Part shown: positions 50,611 to 61,100 of the stretch, one piece after another
Layout: each line of letters opens with the position of its first letter
Numbering within the stretch: the first letter of the stretch is position 1
NCBI RefSeq assembly: GCF_016545825.1
Contig: NC_052615.1
Coordinates: 33,505,516 to 33,569,515, forward strand
Origin: Eucalyptus grandis
Lineage: Eukaryota > Streptophyta > Magnoliopsida > Myrtales > Myrtaceae
Direction: 5' to 3'
Length of the DNA stretch: 64,000 bases
The notes under the pieces: generated by a model
Told to the model about the DNA's origin: nothing
The model's database searches: none
The model's input: only the letters and a program-made list of their open reading frames with translations
Program-made: the position numbers and the translations under genes

Positions 50611-51181
50611 CTTAGTGTCTCAACAGGTCAGTAATAGTGCACAATCTTATATTTATACGTGAAAATAAATCAGCCAAGCATAATTTTAAACTTGAAAAAT
50701 CTTTGCATTCGTACGTTTTTCGTGTGCACGATGTATACGTCTTCTGTCTACCGTGATCGCGTTGAGCAAATTCAACCGGAGAAAAGAAGCAAGACTTAGG
50801 CATATTTCAATGATGAAGACTTCAACGATTCGACAGATCTTGACAATATTCGCCCTTCTCCTTTTTCTTTTCCAATTCAGGCGGCTCTTCATTTTCCTCC
50901 CTCGCCATTGAAATTCCTTCCTCCATAAAAACTTCGGTCAGATCTGGAGGCTCCATGAAGAAGCTGGTATCCATCGATGACTGTCGTGCGATTTGTAAAA
51001 TGTTCTTAAATCTTTAGTCCGATCCATTTATTAATTATTTCTTTAGGCGTTGGTCAAAACCTGATGAAATCTTCTCCGACAGAGGCAGCCGTTTGATTAG
51101 TAGGAGGGATGCAGTCGACACAGATTATGCCAGAGAGGCAAGATCCTTTTGTGATATAGCATCAAAATGTCTCAAGATGAT

Positions 51182-52343
51182 GGGAGAAGTACACTATCAG
51201 TGCCATAAGTTGTGTGCGGCGCTCATTTTAGTGCCAAAGGTTTCAATCGGATTATTTAAGTGCCAAATCAGAAAAAAACGATCACTTTGGTGCCATCGGC
51301 GAGAGATTCCGGCCAAAATGATTACATGGCTTTTATATTTAAAAAAAAAAATTGACATGGCTTGAGAAACAACGTTGTTTTCCATCCTCCTTAAGAAAAT
51401 GACATCGTTTTGCCATCCTAAGTGGATGGCCTCACAAAAACGACGCTGCACAACTCATTTTGGGATTTTATTTATTTATTTGGAGATTGAAATTAGGGTT
51501 CCAATCCTCGTTGACCGCAGACCTAGCTCGCTCGGCCGTCAACCTAGCTCACTCGGCCGCCGTCGCTCGGCGACGTGAGGTTTGCACTTGAGCAAGATCA
51601 CGGCCTTCGACTTGGCCGCCAAGTGGCCAAGTCAGGGTCGAGTCAAGGTTAGGGTCGGAGCCACGGCCGCCGAGTGTGGGGGCTATCAAGGATAGTGACT
51701 GGCCCATCACCGGCGATGTCGCCGTGGTTGAGGTCGACGCCAGTGACGGTGTGGACGCCAAGGTCGTCGGCGGCGGGGGAACAAAAGACGTTGGAGTAGC
51801 CACAGACGTTGGGGCCAACCCAGTTGGCGGTGAAGTTGTTGGGGTCAGAAAGGATGGCCTACTTCAAGGCTTGGAGGGCGACGTAGGCATTGCGGAGGCG
51901 CGGATTCTCAAAGGAGGTGGAGGGGTCAATGGCAACTTGCTCGCCGCGGTCGCCAAACTCGTTGAGGTAGTGGAGGAGGCGGTGGTGCTTGGCAGTGTCA
52001 TGGGCGGCGGCAAAGAGGACGGCGGGGGAGGAGAAGAGGACAAAGAGGGCAGCGGTGGCCGAGATTATCCGGCAAATTTAGGGTTTAAGATTTTGAATTG
52101 GGGGAGAGACACTAAACAACGTCGTTTTGTGGTTTACATGCTGGCTGTACTCTCCGGCGAGCCACATCAGCATAAAAAATTAATAAAAAAAGTGCCACAT
52201 TGGATTTTAGGTCAATTTGATCGGAGTTGGCACTAAAATGATCGTTTTTCAAACTTTTTGCCACTTAAGTGATCCGACGGAAACTTTTGACACCAAAATG
52301 AGCGTCGTACACAACTTACGGCACAGATAGTGTACTCTCCCCC
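51182..52343. mobile_element. Pack-MULE: Mutator-like element with ~110-bp TIRs and a captured gene fragment
   Basis: The left arm (51182-51300) reads GGGAGAAGTACACTATC, then 'gtgccataagttgtgtgcgg', 'gctcattttagtgcc' and 'cgatcactttggtgcc'. The right arm (52210-52343), inverted, reads GGGGGAGAGTACACTATC and then the same blocks with substitutions. Long TIRs without transposase, and a GC-rich unrelated core, define a Pack-MULE-like element. No clean 9-bp target duplication could be placed: the flanks AAGATGAT and ATATGATA are only loosely alike. The core contains part of a leucine-rich-repeat extensin gene in reverse orientation. Confidence 0.8.
51710..52065 (-). pseudogene. Captured N-terminal fragment of a leucine-rich-repeat extensin (LRX/PEX) gene
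   Basis: Read on the minus strand, one frame of about 118 codons runs from a hydrophobic signal-peptide-like start (ISATAALFVLFSSPAVLFAA) through YLNEFGDRGEQV, FENPRLRNAYVALQALK, AILSDPNNFTANWVGPNVC and VTGVDLNHGDIAG. This is the LRR N-cap region of cell-wall LRX proteins, whose usual text includes NPRLRxAYxALQAWK and DPxNFTxNWVG. Similarity ends abruptly before the LRRs and the extensin domain. A TAG at 51861-51859 interrupts the frame just after LQALK. No start codon is visible. The plus-strand frame over the same DNA (51676-52236) is its shadow. Confidence 0.85.
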
Positions 52344-52346
52344 ATA

Positions 52347-52432
52347 TGATAGTCTAATGCTGACCGAACTATTGAAAACAAAAGTGATTTGTAATAATAT
52401 AGGGCCGCGTACCAAGCATGCTTACAATAAAA
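52347..52432 (+). repeat. Left copy of the 86-bp direct repeat flanking a LINE insertion
   Basis: It begins TGATAGTCTAATGCTGACCG and ends GCTTACAATAAAA. It differs from the right copy at 53486-53571 by two substitutions. It starts three bases after the Pack-MULE end. Confidence 0.9.
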
Positions 52433-53485
52433 CCCACGGAAACTGTGGAGACAGCTATGGACCATGAAGACAGCCCCTAAACTTTGCATTTTCATGTGGT
52501 CATTATGCCACAATGTGCTGTCTACAAAGGAAAACCTCTACCACAGACGAATCATCCCAAATCCAGTATGTCATTTATGCCAACATCAACTCCCAGAAAC
52601 AACAGAACATATTTTTCTCTTGTGCCCATGGACGCAAGGCATTTGGTCACACCCACAAATCAACATCAAGATTCCATCACATGGAGTAACTAAAATAGAT
52701 GCCTGGATTGCAAATCTGATCGAGAATAGAGACACCTTACCTAATCTAGAGACTATTGTATCCATATTGTGGCACATCTGGAAGGCATGCAATCATTTTG
52801 TCTTCTGGCAGATGCACCCAGATCCTGAACAGTTGGTGGAGATCACTCTCACTAATGTAGAGATTGCTTGCAGCTGTCATCAAACGGTGTTGACACTAGG
52901 GAAGAAGCTTCCAAACCTTTATCTGGTTTGGCGCCCACCAAATCCTGGAGTACTGAAAATCAACATCGACGGGGCTTTTCCAACGATAAGCAACAAGGGC
53001 GCCATTGTGTGTATGTGCCGTGATCATTTTGGAACATTAGTTGACGGCTTCACCAGTAGCATCCACGCCTCTTCAGCACTGCAAGCAAAGACATAAGCCC
53101 TAATCCTCACTCTCAAACATCTGCTGCAGAAAGGAAAAGAGAAGGAAAACCTACTGCTGGAGTCCGACTATTTGGTGCTCGTCGAGGTTGTGCACAACCC
53201 TAGCTTAACGCCATGGGAGAGTCGTGCTCTGTTTGCTGAATGTGCGGTGCTGCTTCCCCATTTCTCCAACCTTCGGCTTCAGCATTGTAGGCGAGAGGCT
53301 AATCATATTGCTGACTGGGCTGCTAAAGCCCATGGGCACCGCATGCTTCCCCCGAATTGAGCTGTTAAACCTCCCCAACCCCTGTTGGATCTTGTATGCT
53401 TTGAAGCCCTAGCTAAGGGTTGTTTTGTTTTACCTACTTGAATGAAATATTATGTTTTCAGACCAAAAAAAAAAAGGGTTCAATT
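52433..53485 (+). mobile_element. 5'-truncated LINE (L1-type) insertion
   Basis: The insertion starts inside the reverse-transcriptase polyprotein (the frame is open from its first bases) and ends with an 11-base A tail (53465-53475) plus about ten extra bases. It lies between 86-bp direct repeats, which look like an unusually long target-site duplication. The strand is set by the coding part and tail. Confidence 0.8.
52435..53360 (+). pseudogene. C-terminal part of a LINE reverse transcriptase: zf-RVT and RNase H domains
   Basis: A zf-RVT zinc-binding domain (near LCIFMWSLCHNVLSTKENL, then VCHLCQHQLPETTEHIFLLC) is followed by a linker and an RVT_3 type RNase H domain (VLKINIDGAF, LLLESDYLVLVE, NHIADWAA). 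The Asp of NIDGA and the Asp of ESDY are present. The Glu expected after helix 1 (AExxAL) is not seen, since this spot reads AKT followed by an in-frame TAA at 53094. The frame then continues unshifted to a stop at 53358. The element is therefore dead through truncation and one stop codon. Confidence 0.85.
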
Positions 53486-53571
53486 TGATAGTCTAATGCT
53501 GACCGAACTATTGAAAACAAAAGTGATTTGCAATAATATAGGGCAGCGTACCAAGCATGCTTACAATAAAA
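53486..53571 (+). repeat. Right copy of the 86-bp direct repeat
   Basis: It matches 52347-52432 at 84 of 86 positions. The copy itself is preceded (53479-53486) and followed (53572-53579) by TTCAATTT. Confidence 0.9.
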
Positions 53572-53589
53572 TTCAATTTCCTTATGCAA

Positions 53590-54010
53590 AAATAGGGTAT
53601 AAACTTTGAACCCATATGCAATGTAGTTTATGAAATTTTAATTTGTTCAGTGTAATCTCTAAATTGTAGCCCAATGCGCAATGTAGTCCTTGAACTTTCA
53701 ATTTGTTCAATACAATTCTTGAACTTTTTATATATGTTCAACTCAGTCCCTAAACTATATGAAAATGTTCAATATTTTCCTTCTATTGATTCTAGTTTAG
53801 GTATAATATCGAACATTTTTATATAGTTCGAGGACTAAATTCAATGTGTACCAAAGTCCAAATGCCACATTGAACAAATTGAAAGTTCAAAGAATATATT
53901 GCACATTAAGCTATAATTACATTAAACAAATTAAAAATTCATGGACCATAATGTATATTGGGTTAAAGTTCAAGGATTATTTATATCATTATCTCATAAA
54001 AATATGACAA
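53590..54010. mobile_element. AT-rich inverted-repeat element
   Basis: The left half carries 'gcaatgtagtccttgaactttc' type phrases, and the right half carries them inverted ('gaaagttcaaagaatatatt', 'gttcgaggactaaattc'). It is non-coding and related to 2820-3000. Confidence 0.5.
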
Positions 54011-54850
54011 GAAGTTCAAGTTCTATTCACCAATTTGCCCTCTATGGGCCAAATTATTGACAATATATATAGGACGACAAGTCAACTGAAGATGTGCCGT
54101 TATTTAAGTCGAATTGACCTTAACTTGCCTTAATTCCCAAGCTATGTTATGTGTGGCAATTGTTGGTGTTGAAGATGAACATGCTGAATTATCATTTGCA
54201 AGGCTAAACAAATAATACATTGACATTTCATATCATATCATATTCAGTGTTATCTAAATTAAAAATCCAAATGATCAAACGTAGTTTTAGGGTGCAACTA
54301 TTTGCAAAAAAACTTAAGATTTTAGATTGAACGAATTAAAAGTTTAGGGACCATATTGCACACTGAGCTAAAAATTCATGAATTATTTATGTCATCATTT
54401 CATCAAAATATGACAAGAAGTTCAAGTTCTCTTCACCAATTTGCCCCTCTGTCGGCCAAATTATTGATAATATATATAGGATGATAAGTCAAGTGAAGGT
54501 GTGCCATGATTTGAATCGAATTGACCTTAACTTGCCTTAATTTCCAAGCCATGCTAAGTGTGGCAATAGTTGGTGTTCAAGATGAACGTGCTGAATTATC
54601 ATTGGCCAAGCCAAACAAATAATAGATGGAGATTTCATATCATATCTTATTCATTTATATCTTGATTAAAAATCCAAATGACCAAACGCAGTCTTAGGTT
54701 GTGAACATGTTGAATTATTATTGGTCAGTCTAAACAAATAATACATTGAGATTTCATGTGTATCCTATTCAATCATATCTTGATTAAAATTCAAATGACC
54801 AAATGCAGCCATAAGGTGTGAATATTTCACAGAAAAACTTAAGATTTTGA
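53960..54850 (+). repeat. Tandem duplication, period ~406 bp, two and a half copies
   Basis: The unit 'atatgacaagaagttcaagt...aaaaacttaagatttt' occurs at about 53960-54325 and 54366-54700. A shorter third copy at 54700-54850 begins at the 'gaacatg(c/t)tgaattat' block. Identity is high between the first two. No coding. Confidence 0.75.
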
Positions 54851-56590
54851 AAATATTTTTTAACAAGCGATCGCTTGTATTGTTTATAAATATGAATGAA
54901 TGAAAAATGTTTCATCATCCATTAGATTTAATATTCTGTTGATTGATTTTTTCAATAGATATAACCAATTATTTTTCAGAAAATATTTTCCAAATATTGA
55001 ATTTCCTATGAAACAAATGCGCCCTAAGTGAACAATTTTGAAAGTTAAAACTTCAATTAGTGCTAAAAAAGCTGTGATATAAATCAAGCACCGCGTATAA
55101 TATGTTGGTAATTATACTTTGCGCCTAATTTTGTTGCCACTTGACCACAGAGACTTTCACTTTCAGCTTTGATTGACCATCTCTCCCGGCTTTTATTATC
55201 ATGCTATCTTTATGACAATATATATAGCTTCTAATTGCAACTTAAATTGTCAACGCTCTATACTTGTTTGCACGTCGTGACAAATGATCTTCCAGTCGGC
55301 ATCCAATGAGAAAAAATCATCTGCTTACCATAGTCGGTGAGAAAATCTCGACATGGTAGCTTTCGCTTTCAATCACTGCCATATTGTCCAATCCATCGGA
55401 CTGCATTCAATTTCGACTAAAGCCATTTATCACTTGGGATAATACCCTAAATAGGATTTTGATTTATTCAGAGTTTGTTCTATATGAATTTAATGGTGTG
55501 TAAGTCAAAGTTTCAATGCCTTCCTACCCCCATTTCATATTCCAATTATAACAATATGGGTTCTCATTCATCATGGTTAAACCTTGTTCTTCAGTTTCAC
55601 GGGGGTCAATAATCTTTCATTTGATAAAAGTAAAACCATGTCCAAAATGAACAAGTGCATGAAAAGTCACATGCGTGGATATCTCTAGAAAATTCAGGCG
55701 GTCTTTTTTGGAAATGAAATAGTAAAGCGATTGATTATGGTGGTTGGTCAGTTTAGCTTATGAGGACCGCAGGATGTTCATGGTCTACTGTAGTAGTTGT
55801 GTGCAATTTCTTCTAGATGCTTAGCGTGAGCGACGGGAATTGCCCGTTCTTCGTCGCCGCTCCTCTTCACACACTCGACGCTGAGTCTCTACATGTGTCG
55901 CGAGGTCAATGATGCTTGTGTGAAAAACGGGTTTTCCACTGACGGGGCAATAATAGAAATTATGGAAAAGGGATGACTCTTTGGTTAGTGAGAGCACTCA
56001 TAAAATATCAATATGTGCGTGGTTCTTACGTTTGGCGCGTATATTCTTTTATTCCCGTTCCCTCTGGTTTATTCAACACCAAATTTTCGTCCCCCTCCTC
56101 TGGTTTAAGAAAGTGACCCCTCATCCCAATGGGGACTATCCCATAAATTTTCACTTGTTGACGAAAAGGATAATAATAACAAAATCCTTCATTTTCAGAT
56201 TGTTGCCTCGTCTGGCTGTTAGGATTCTGGCAAACCTACAAGTGACAGCGATATTAGAGTGAACCCACATTTAAGATCTTGCACCAACCAAAGTACACCG
56301 TCGAACACGTTTGAACATTCAAGTTTGAATTTTATTTCTTCTTTATTCTGATCTTCCATTCAGTTTACGCTGAAGAACTCCCAATTTATTGCTAATTAAT
56401 CAAAGTCATGCAGCTTATTTGTTCCTCTATAAGCTACCATGTGAGACGACGGACTAACCCTTTTCTTTTTCTTTTTTTTTTATTCCCAATAAAGTCATGT
56501 AGCCAATTTTTATTTTATTTTTCTCTTTTAAAATTTACAATTTAAAATTAAAAAAGTAAAGAGAAAAGAAAAAAATTTCTATGTCAACGT
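54851..56590. other. Intergenic; nothing recognised
   Basis: AT-rich DNA. The frame at 55981-56262 has no domain. No element ends were identified. Confidence 0.35.
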
Positions 56591-56606
56591 CCGGCGAACA
56601 ACCTTT

Positions 56607-56990
56607 TTTTTTTTTTTTGGTAAGAGGTAAGAATATATTGAGCTACAGATAAATATACAAAAACCGGTGCCAAAACTTACACTCTAGCTGCAACAACAGA
56701 AAGAGTGTAAGGGAGCTGAAGAAAAGCCAAAGGAAACAACAAACACAGCAGCACAGCCCAAGGCCGGCGAACAAGCAACACTACAAACAACTCAACAAAC
56801 CTCGACTAGCAATAAGAAAGATGAAGAACGGAGAGAGTAAGTAGTGACAGGCAAAAGCAGGATGATACAAAAAACACACACCGCCTAAGGAGGAGAGGAC
56901 GACTGCTGAAAGACCAAAGGGCTGAAACCCCAGTTCCTCTAAAGTCTCTTGTTTCTAGGATTACTTGGGACATTCTTGAAAGTTTTGACA
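56607..56990 (-). mobile_element. Short retroposed insertion (LINE 3' end or similar), minus strand
   Basis: A T run at the left (the poly-A tail of a minus-strand insert) is followed by about 370 bp of non-coding sequence. The insert is flanked by a 10-bp target duplication AACAACCTTT (56597-56606 and 56991-57000). No protein is encoded, so whether the parent is a LINE or a SINE cannot be decided. Confidence 0.65.
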
Positions 56991-57037
56991 AACAACCTTT
57001 GTCCATGTCATCTGTGATTTATTTATTATTTTTCTTC

Positions 57038-57885
57038 GAAAAATTATCCAAAAAGACCTAAATTTATTACATTTTGTCAATTCAATCATAAATCTTTTAT
57101 TTTACCAATTGAGTCCATCCAGTCAATTTTGGTTGGAATTCAATGACATGGACATTGGCTATCCTACATGGCACTATCGGTGCCTAGCGTTAATGTGAAC
57201 AAATTTTATTACTTTTTAAATATTTTTTCAAAATTTTAAAACATTTTTATTTTTTTTATTTTTTTTTTTTCTCTCTTCTTCCTCCTCCAATCACCCAACC
57301 TTCGACGACCGGCTAGAGGCTATGACTAGTGAGAGTCGGCTTCGCTAGGAGCTAGTGATGGGTGACCTTGTCGGCCTCTTGCAAGGTTGCCCTTGTCAAT
57401 ATTTGGCGAGGGACGACCTTGCAAGCCTTGGGCGAGGCTCACCCTCACTGAATCTAGCAAGGGTGAGCCTCGCTTGCGACCAATGAGGTCACCCTTCACC
57501 CCTGCATGCCTTGGACAAGGCTTGCCCTTGTCGAGCAAGGGTTGGCCTCACCGGTCGCAAATGAGGCTCAACCTCGCCAGTTCTTGGCAGGCCAACTCTC
57601 ACTGGTCATAGCCTCTAGCTAGTCACCTAGCGATTGACCAAGAGAGGAAGAAGAGAGAAGGGGAAAAAAAAGTTTAAAAAAAAAAAAACAATTTTTGTCC
57701 ACATCAACGCTGGTCATGCAACATATGATGACCAACATCGACGTCAGTGAATTTCGGCCAAAATTGGCTGGATGGAGTCAATTGACAAGAAATAAAAAAA
57801 TTTGGGACTCAATTAGTAAAATTGAAAGGTTTTGGGCTTATTGGCAAAAATGCAATAGGTTTAAGATATTTTAGACAATTTTCCC
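57038..57885. mobile_element. Mutator-like element (848 bp) just upstream of the KAO gene
   Basis: The left TIR GAAAAATTATCCAAAAAGAC and the inverted right TIR GGGAAAATTGTCTAAAATAT stay similar for about 130 bp ('attttg.caat', 'aattgagtcc', 'ccaattttgg'). A perfect 11-bp direct repeat TATTTTTCTTC flanks it (57027-57037 and 57886-57896), as expected for MULEs (9-11 bp). The centre (57300-57620) is GC-rich and low in complexity, with no recognisable captured gene and no transposase. Confidence 0.8.
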
Positions 57886-58025
57886 TATTTTTCTTCCTCC
57901 ACAGTCGGCCACTAGTGAAAAAAATAAAAGAAAAAATTAAGAAGGAAAAATATAAAAAAGAAAATGGAAAAAATTATTTAAAAATTATCCACCAAAATTC
58001 CAAAGAAAACCAATGCCCAAGCAAC

Positions 58026-58032
58026 TATAAAT
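58026..58032 (+). promoter_or_regulatory. TATA box of the CYP88A gene
   Basis: TATAAAT lies 100 bp upstream of the ATG at 58132 and 130 bp downstream of the MULE target duplication. It is the only good TATA in the short gap between MULE and gene. Confidence 0.6.
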
Positions 58033-58087
58033 GTGGCTTGCCTTTACAAGTATCGAGGCACGAGTGTGAAAGAAAAAGCTATAGCCA

Positions 58088-58090
<3 letters not shown>

Positions 58091-58131
<41 letters not shown>
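58091..58131 (+). repeat. GA microsatellite abutting the CYP88A start codon
   Basis: About 20 GA units run directly into the ATG (GAGAGATGG). They would be the last part of the 5' UTR. Confidence 0.9.
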
Positions 58132-58137
<6 letters not shown>

Positions 58138-61100
58138 CTTGAAGTTGCTGCGAGTGTGGCTCTGGCAGTATTGATAGTTGCATATGGGTTCATTTTTGGG
58201 GTTCTTAAGAGGGTGAATGAGTGGATATATGTGAGCAGGTTGGGAGAGAAGAGAGCCTCTCTTCCACCTGGTGACATGGGTTGGCCTTTGGTGGGCAAGA
58301 TGTGGTCCTTCCTGAGAGCCTTCAGATCTGATGATCCTGACTCTTTCCTCTCTACCTTCATCTCAAGGTCTTCTTCGTCACCTCTCTTCTTTTCTTTCTA
58401 TCACTAGCTTCTATTTAGCAACAAAAGAAAAAAAAAATCATCATATCTTGTGTAAGTGATCAACGACATGTCAGGGACATCCACTACCCTTTTCCTTTTA
58501 GAGTATCCTGGCTTATTTGAGTGACATGAACATCATAACAATGTTACTAGGTTTTCTATTTTTTGCAAGCGGAAAATGCACAGGTCCTTGTCGTGTGGTC
58601 TACGATGTAATCCTAAACTGTGAGTGAAATAGATAGATATACTTGAGGACTGTACCTTTTCCAAGGGTTAAGGGGTGATATCTGCAAATTGCATTGATTG
58701 AAATTCCAAAACTAATTCTGCTTGATCCATGGCATAATCAATGAGAAAGAACAACAAGATATAATATGTGTGCTTATCTTATAACTTTTAGATCAATTGA
58801 AAGTGATTCAATAAAGTTTTAAAAAAAATGTCATTACTTAGAGAGAAATGGATCATTACAATTTATCTATGCATGGAACACATTGGTCTAGTTATGATGG
58901 CATGGCAGGCTTGATTGAAATTACTTCTATGTAAGCCCTAGTGAAAAGTACTTGGTTGCCATTCATTTGATTTTTGAATTTTATGCAGATTCTTTAAAAT
59001 CATCTGATAGCAATTATCGCCTCATGTCATGCCGACTTTAAATTGAGGTGCTTGAGCATTTGTGTCCCACAAAAATCACTTGCTTCATACGTTGTTTTCA
59101 GCCAAAGAAAAAGTAAAAAGTGAATTTTGACAGGGAACTTTCCCTTTTGAAACGTAGGGAAAAATTTTCCACGGTGGTTGTTTCCTTCTGACTGAAAACC
59201 TTTTCTTGGATCAAGCCCTTGAATTTGCTTGGTCCAGGGGCCCAAAAGGCGAAAAAACAAAGAACCGGTCTAAAGTGAAGAACCGGTCTAAAGTGTGGAA
59301 AGACATGATTGTCCTTGTCAAAAGACTCCTTAGCCAAATTTGACTGGAAAAAGAACCCATTGATAACTAGGATTTACCATGTACAGAGGGTCCCATCAGT
59401 AGCTGCAGTGCTGCTGAACTCAAGTTGATGAACTTGGAGCTTTGATGCACAATTAGATTATTGTTAATCTTCTCTCGGGCGGATGAAAGATTTCTATACA
59501 CCTCCTAAAGAACTGAGCTATATGTTATTGATTAGGTGTTAAGAGTAGGACTCACTAGGCAAAAATTTCTGTACACTTCCTTTAATTCTTGACAAAGATT
59601 ACTTGTCACATATGTTTTAATTTGGTGTGGACCTTAACACTAGGCAATTGCTTAACACATAACATTCAATCCTACTGGAAAAATCAGGTTTGGAGCCACA
59701 GGTATCTACAAAACCTACATGTTTGGCAGTCCAAGCATAATCGTGTGCAAACCCGAGACATGTAGGCGAGTATTGACAGATGACCAAAACTTCAAGCTCG
59801 GTTACCCTAAAGCGGTTAAGGTATTAACTGGCCGGAGATCATTCCACAGCATCTCCAACGCTGAGCACAAACGGCTCCGGCGGCTCACAGCTGCTCCCAT
59901 CACTGGCAGTGAGGCCCTGTCGATGTACGTCCCTGGGATTGAGGAGAACATAGTGGCTTCCTTGGAAGAGTGGTCGAATTCGGACCAGCCGGTTGAGTTC
60001 TTGACCGGGATGAAGAAGGTCACGTTCAAGATCATTACGAACATCTTCTTTGGCTTGGATCAGGTTGATTTCAACTTCAAGACCATGGAGATCTTGTACG
60101 GTGACTTGGCTCGTGGAATGAAGTCCGCACCTATCAACTTCCCCGGATTCACTTTCCACGGAGGCGTCAAGGTGAAAATTATTGCAGTTTTACCACAATT
60201 AATTACTGTCTCCACAAAAGTGGCAGTTATTTAAATTATAAAAACATCTCATCCACAAAACTATTGCTTTTTTACCACTATTAGCTTTATTTCTCTACCA
60301 AATACTAGATCTCTTGGTAATTTTGCCAAAACACGGAGATTCATCAGAGTGTTTCCTTGGCCTTGCAAACCGCAATGAAATCGAAAACGTTCTCAATAAG
60401 CGAACTTGTCTTGTTAATCAATGTTAGGCGAGGAGAGAGCTGGTTAAGATCCTCCAAGCTATTGTGGATGAGAGGAAGGCTTTGAAGGGAAGGAATGGGT
60501 CGATCACGAGGAAGAACATGTTGGATATGCTAATGGAGGTTGAAGATGAGGATAAGAGGAAACTGGAGGAGGAGGACATAATTGACATATTGCTCATGTA
60601 CTTGCTTGCTGGCCATGAAACCTCAGCTCATGGCACTATGTGGGCTGCTCTTTACCTCCATGAACATCCTGATATCCTCCAAAAAGCAAAGGTAAGGTCA
60701 CGGTTTCATCGCAGAATTTGATTAGCTAACCAAAGGGTGCCAAAGTTTTATTTGGTCTTCTTCTTTCTCCAGGAAGAGCAAGAGGAGATCATCAGCAGGA
60801 GACCAGCTACACAGAGTGGATTGACCCTCAAGGAAATTAGGCAATCACAGTATCTTACAAGGGTAAGTGTCGCGTATAATGGGAGCCCACGACCTTTGAC
60901 ATGCAAAGATATGTCCTACGAGCTTACGTAATAACAGTCCCAAAATTTCAAAAGTTGTAAGCGGAAAATGATCTGCAACAAGCAAGCCTGTTGACGATTC
61001 AAAAGCATTAACTTTTGTCAATTGGTACTTAATGTCATAACTCCGCAAATCCTCTCACCGTGGATGAGATACATGACATCCAAGACTAATGTGCTTTTAT

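Noticed and set aside
36000..51000. A microRNA precursor or hidden gene in the long gene-poor stretch
   Set aside because: I scanned for common conserved plant microRNA sequences and exon-like domains and recognised none. Absence of recognition is not proof of absence.
51676..52236. Plus-strand frame of 186 codons
   Set aside because: It is the complement of the captured LRX fragment. The minus strand has the recognisable domain.
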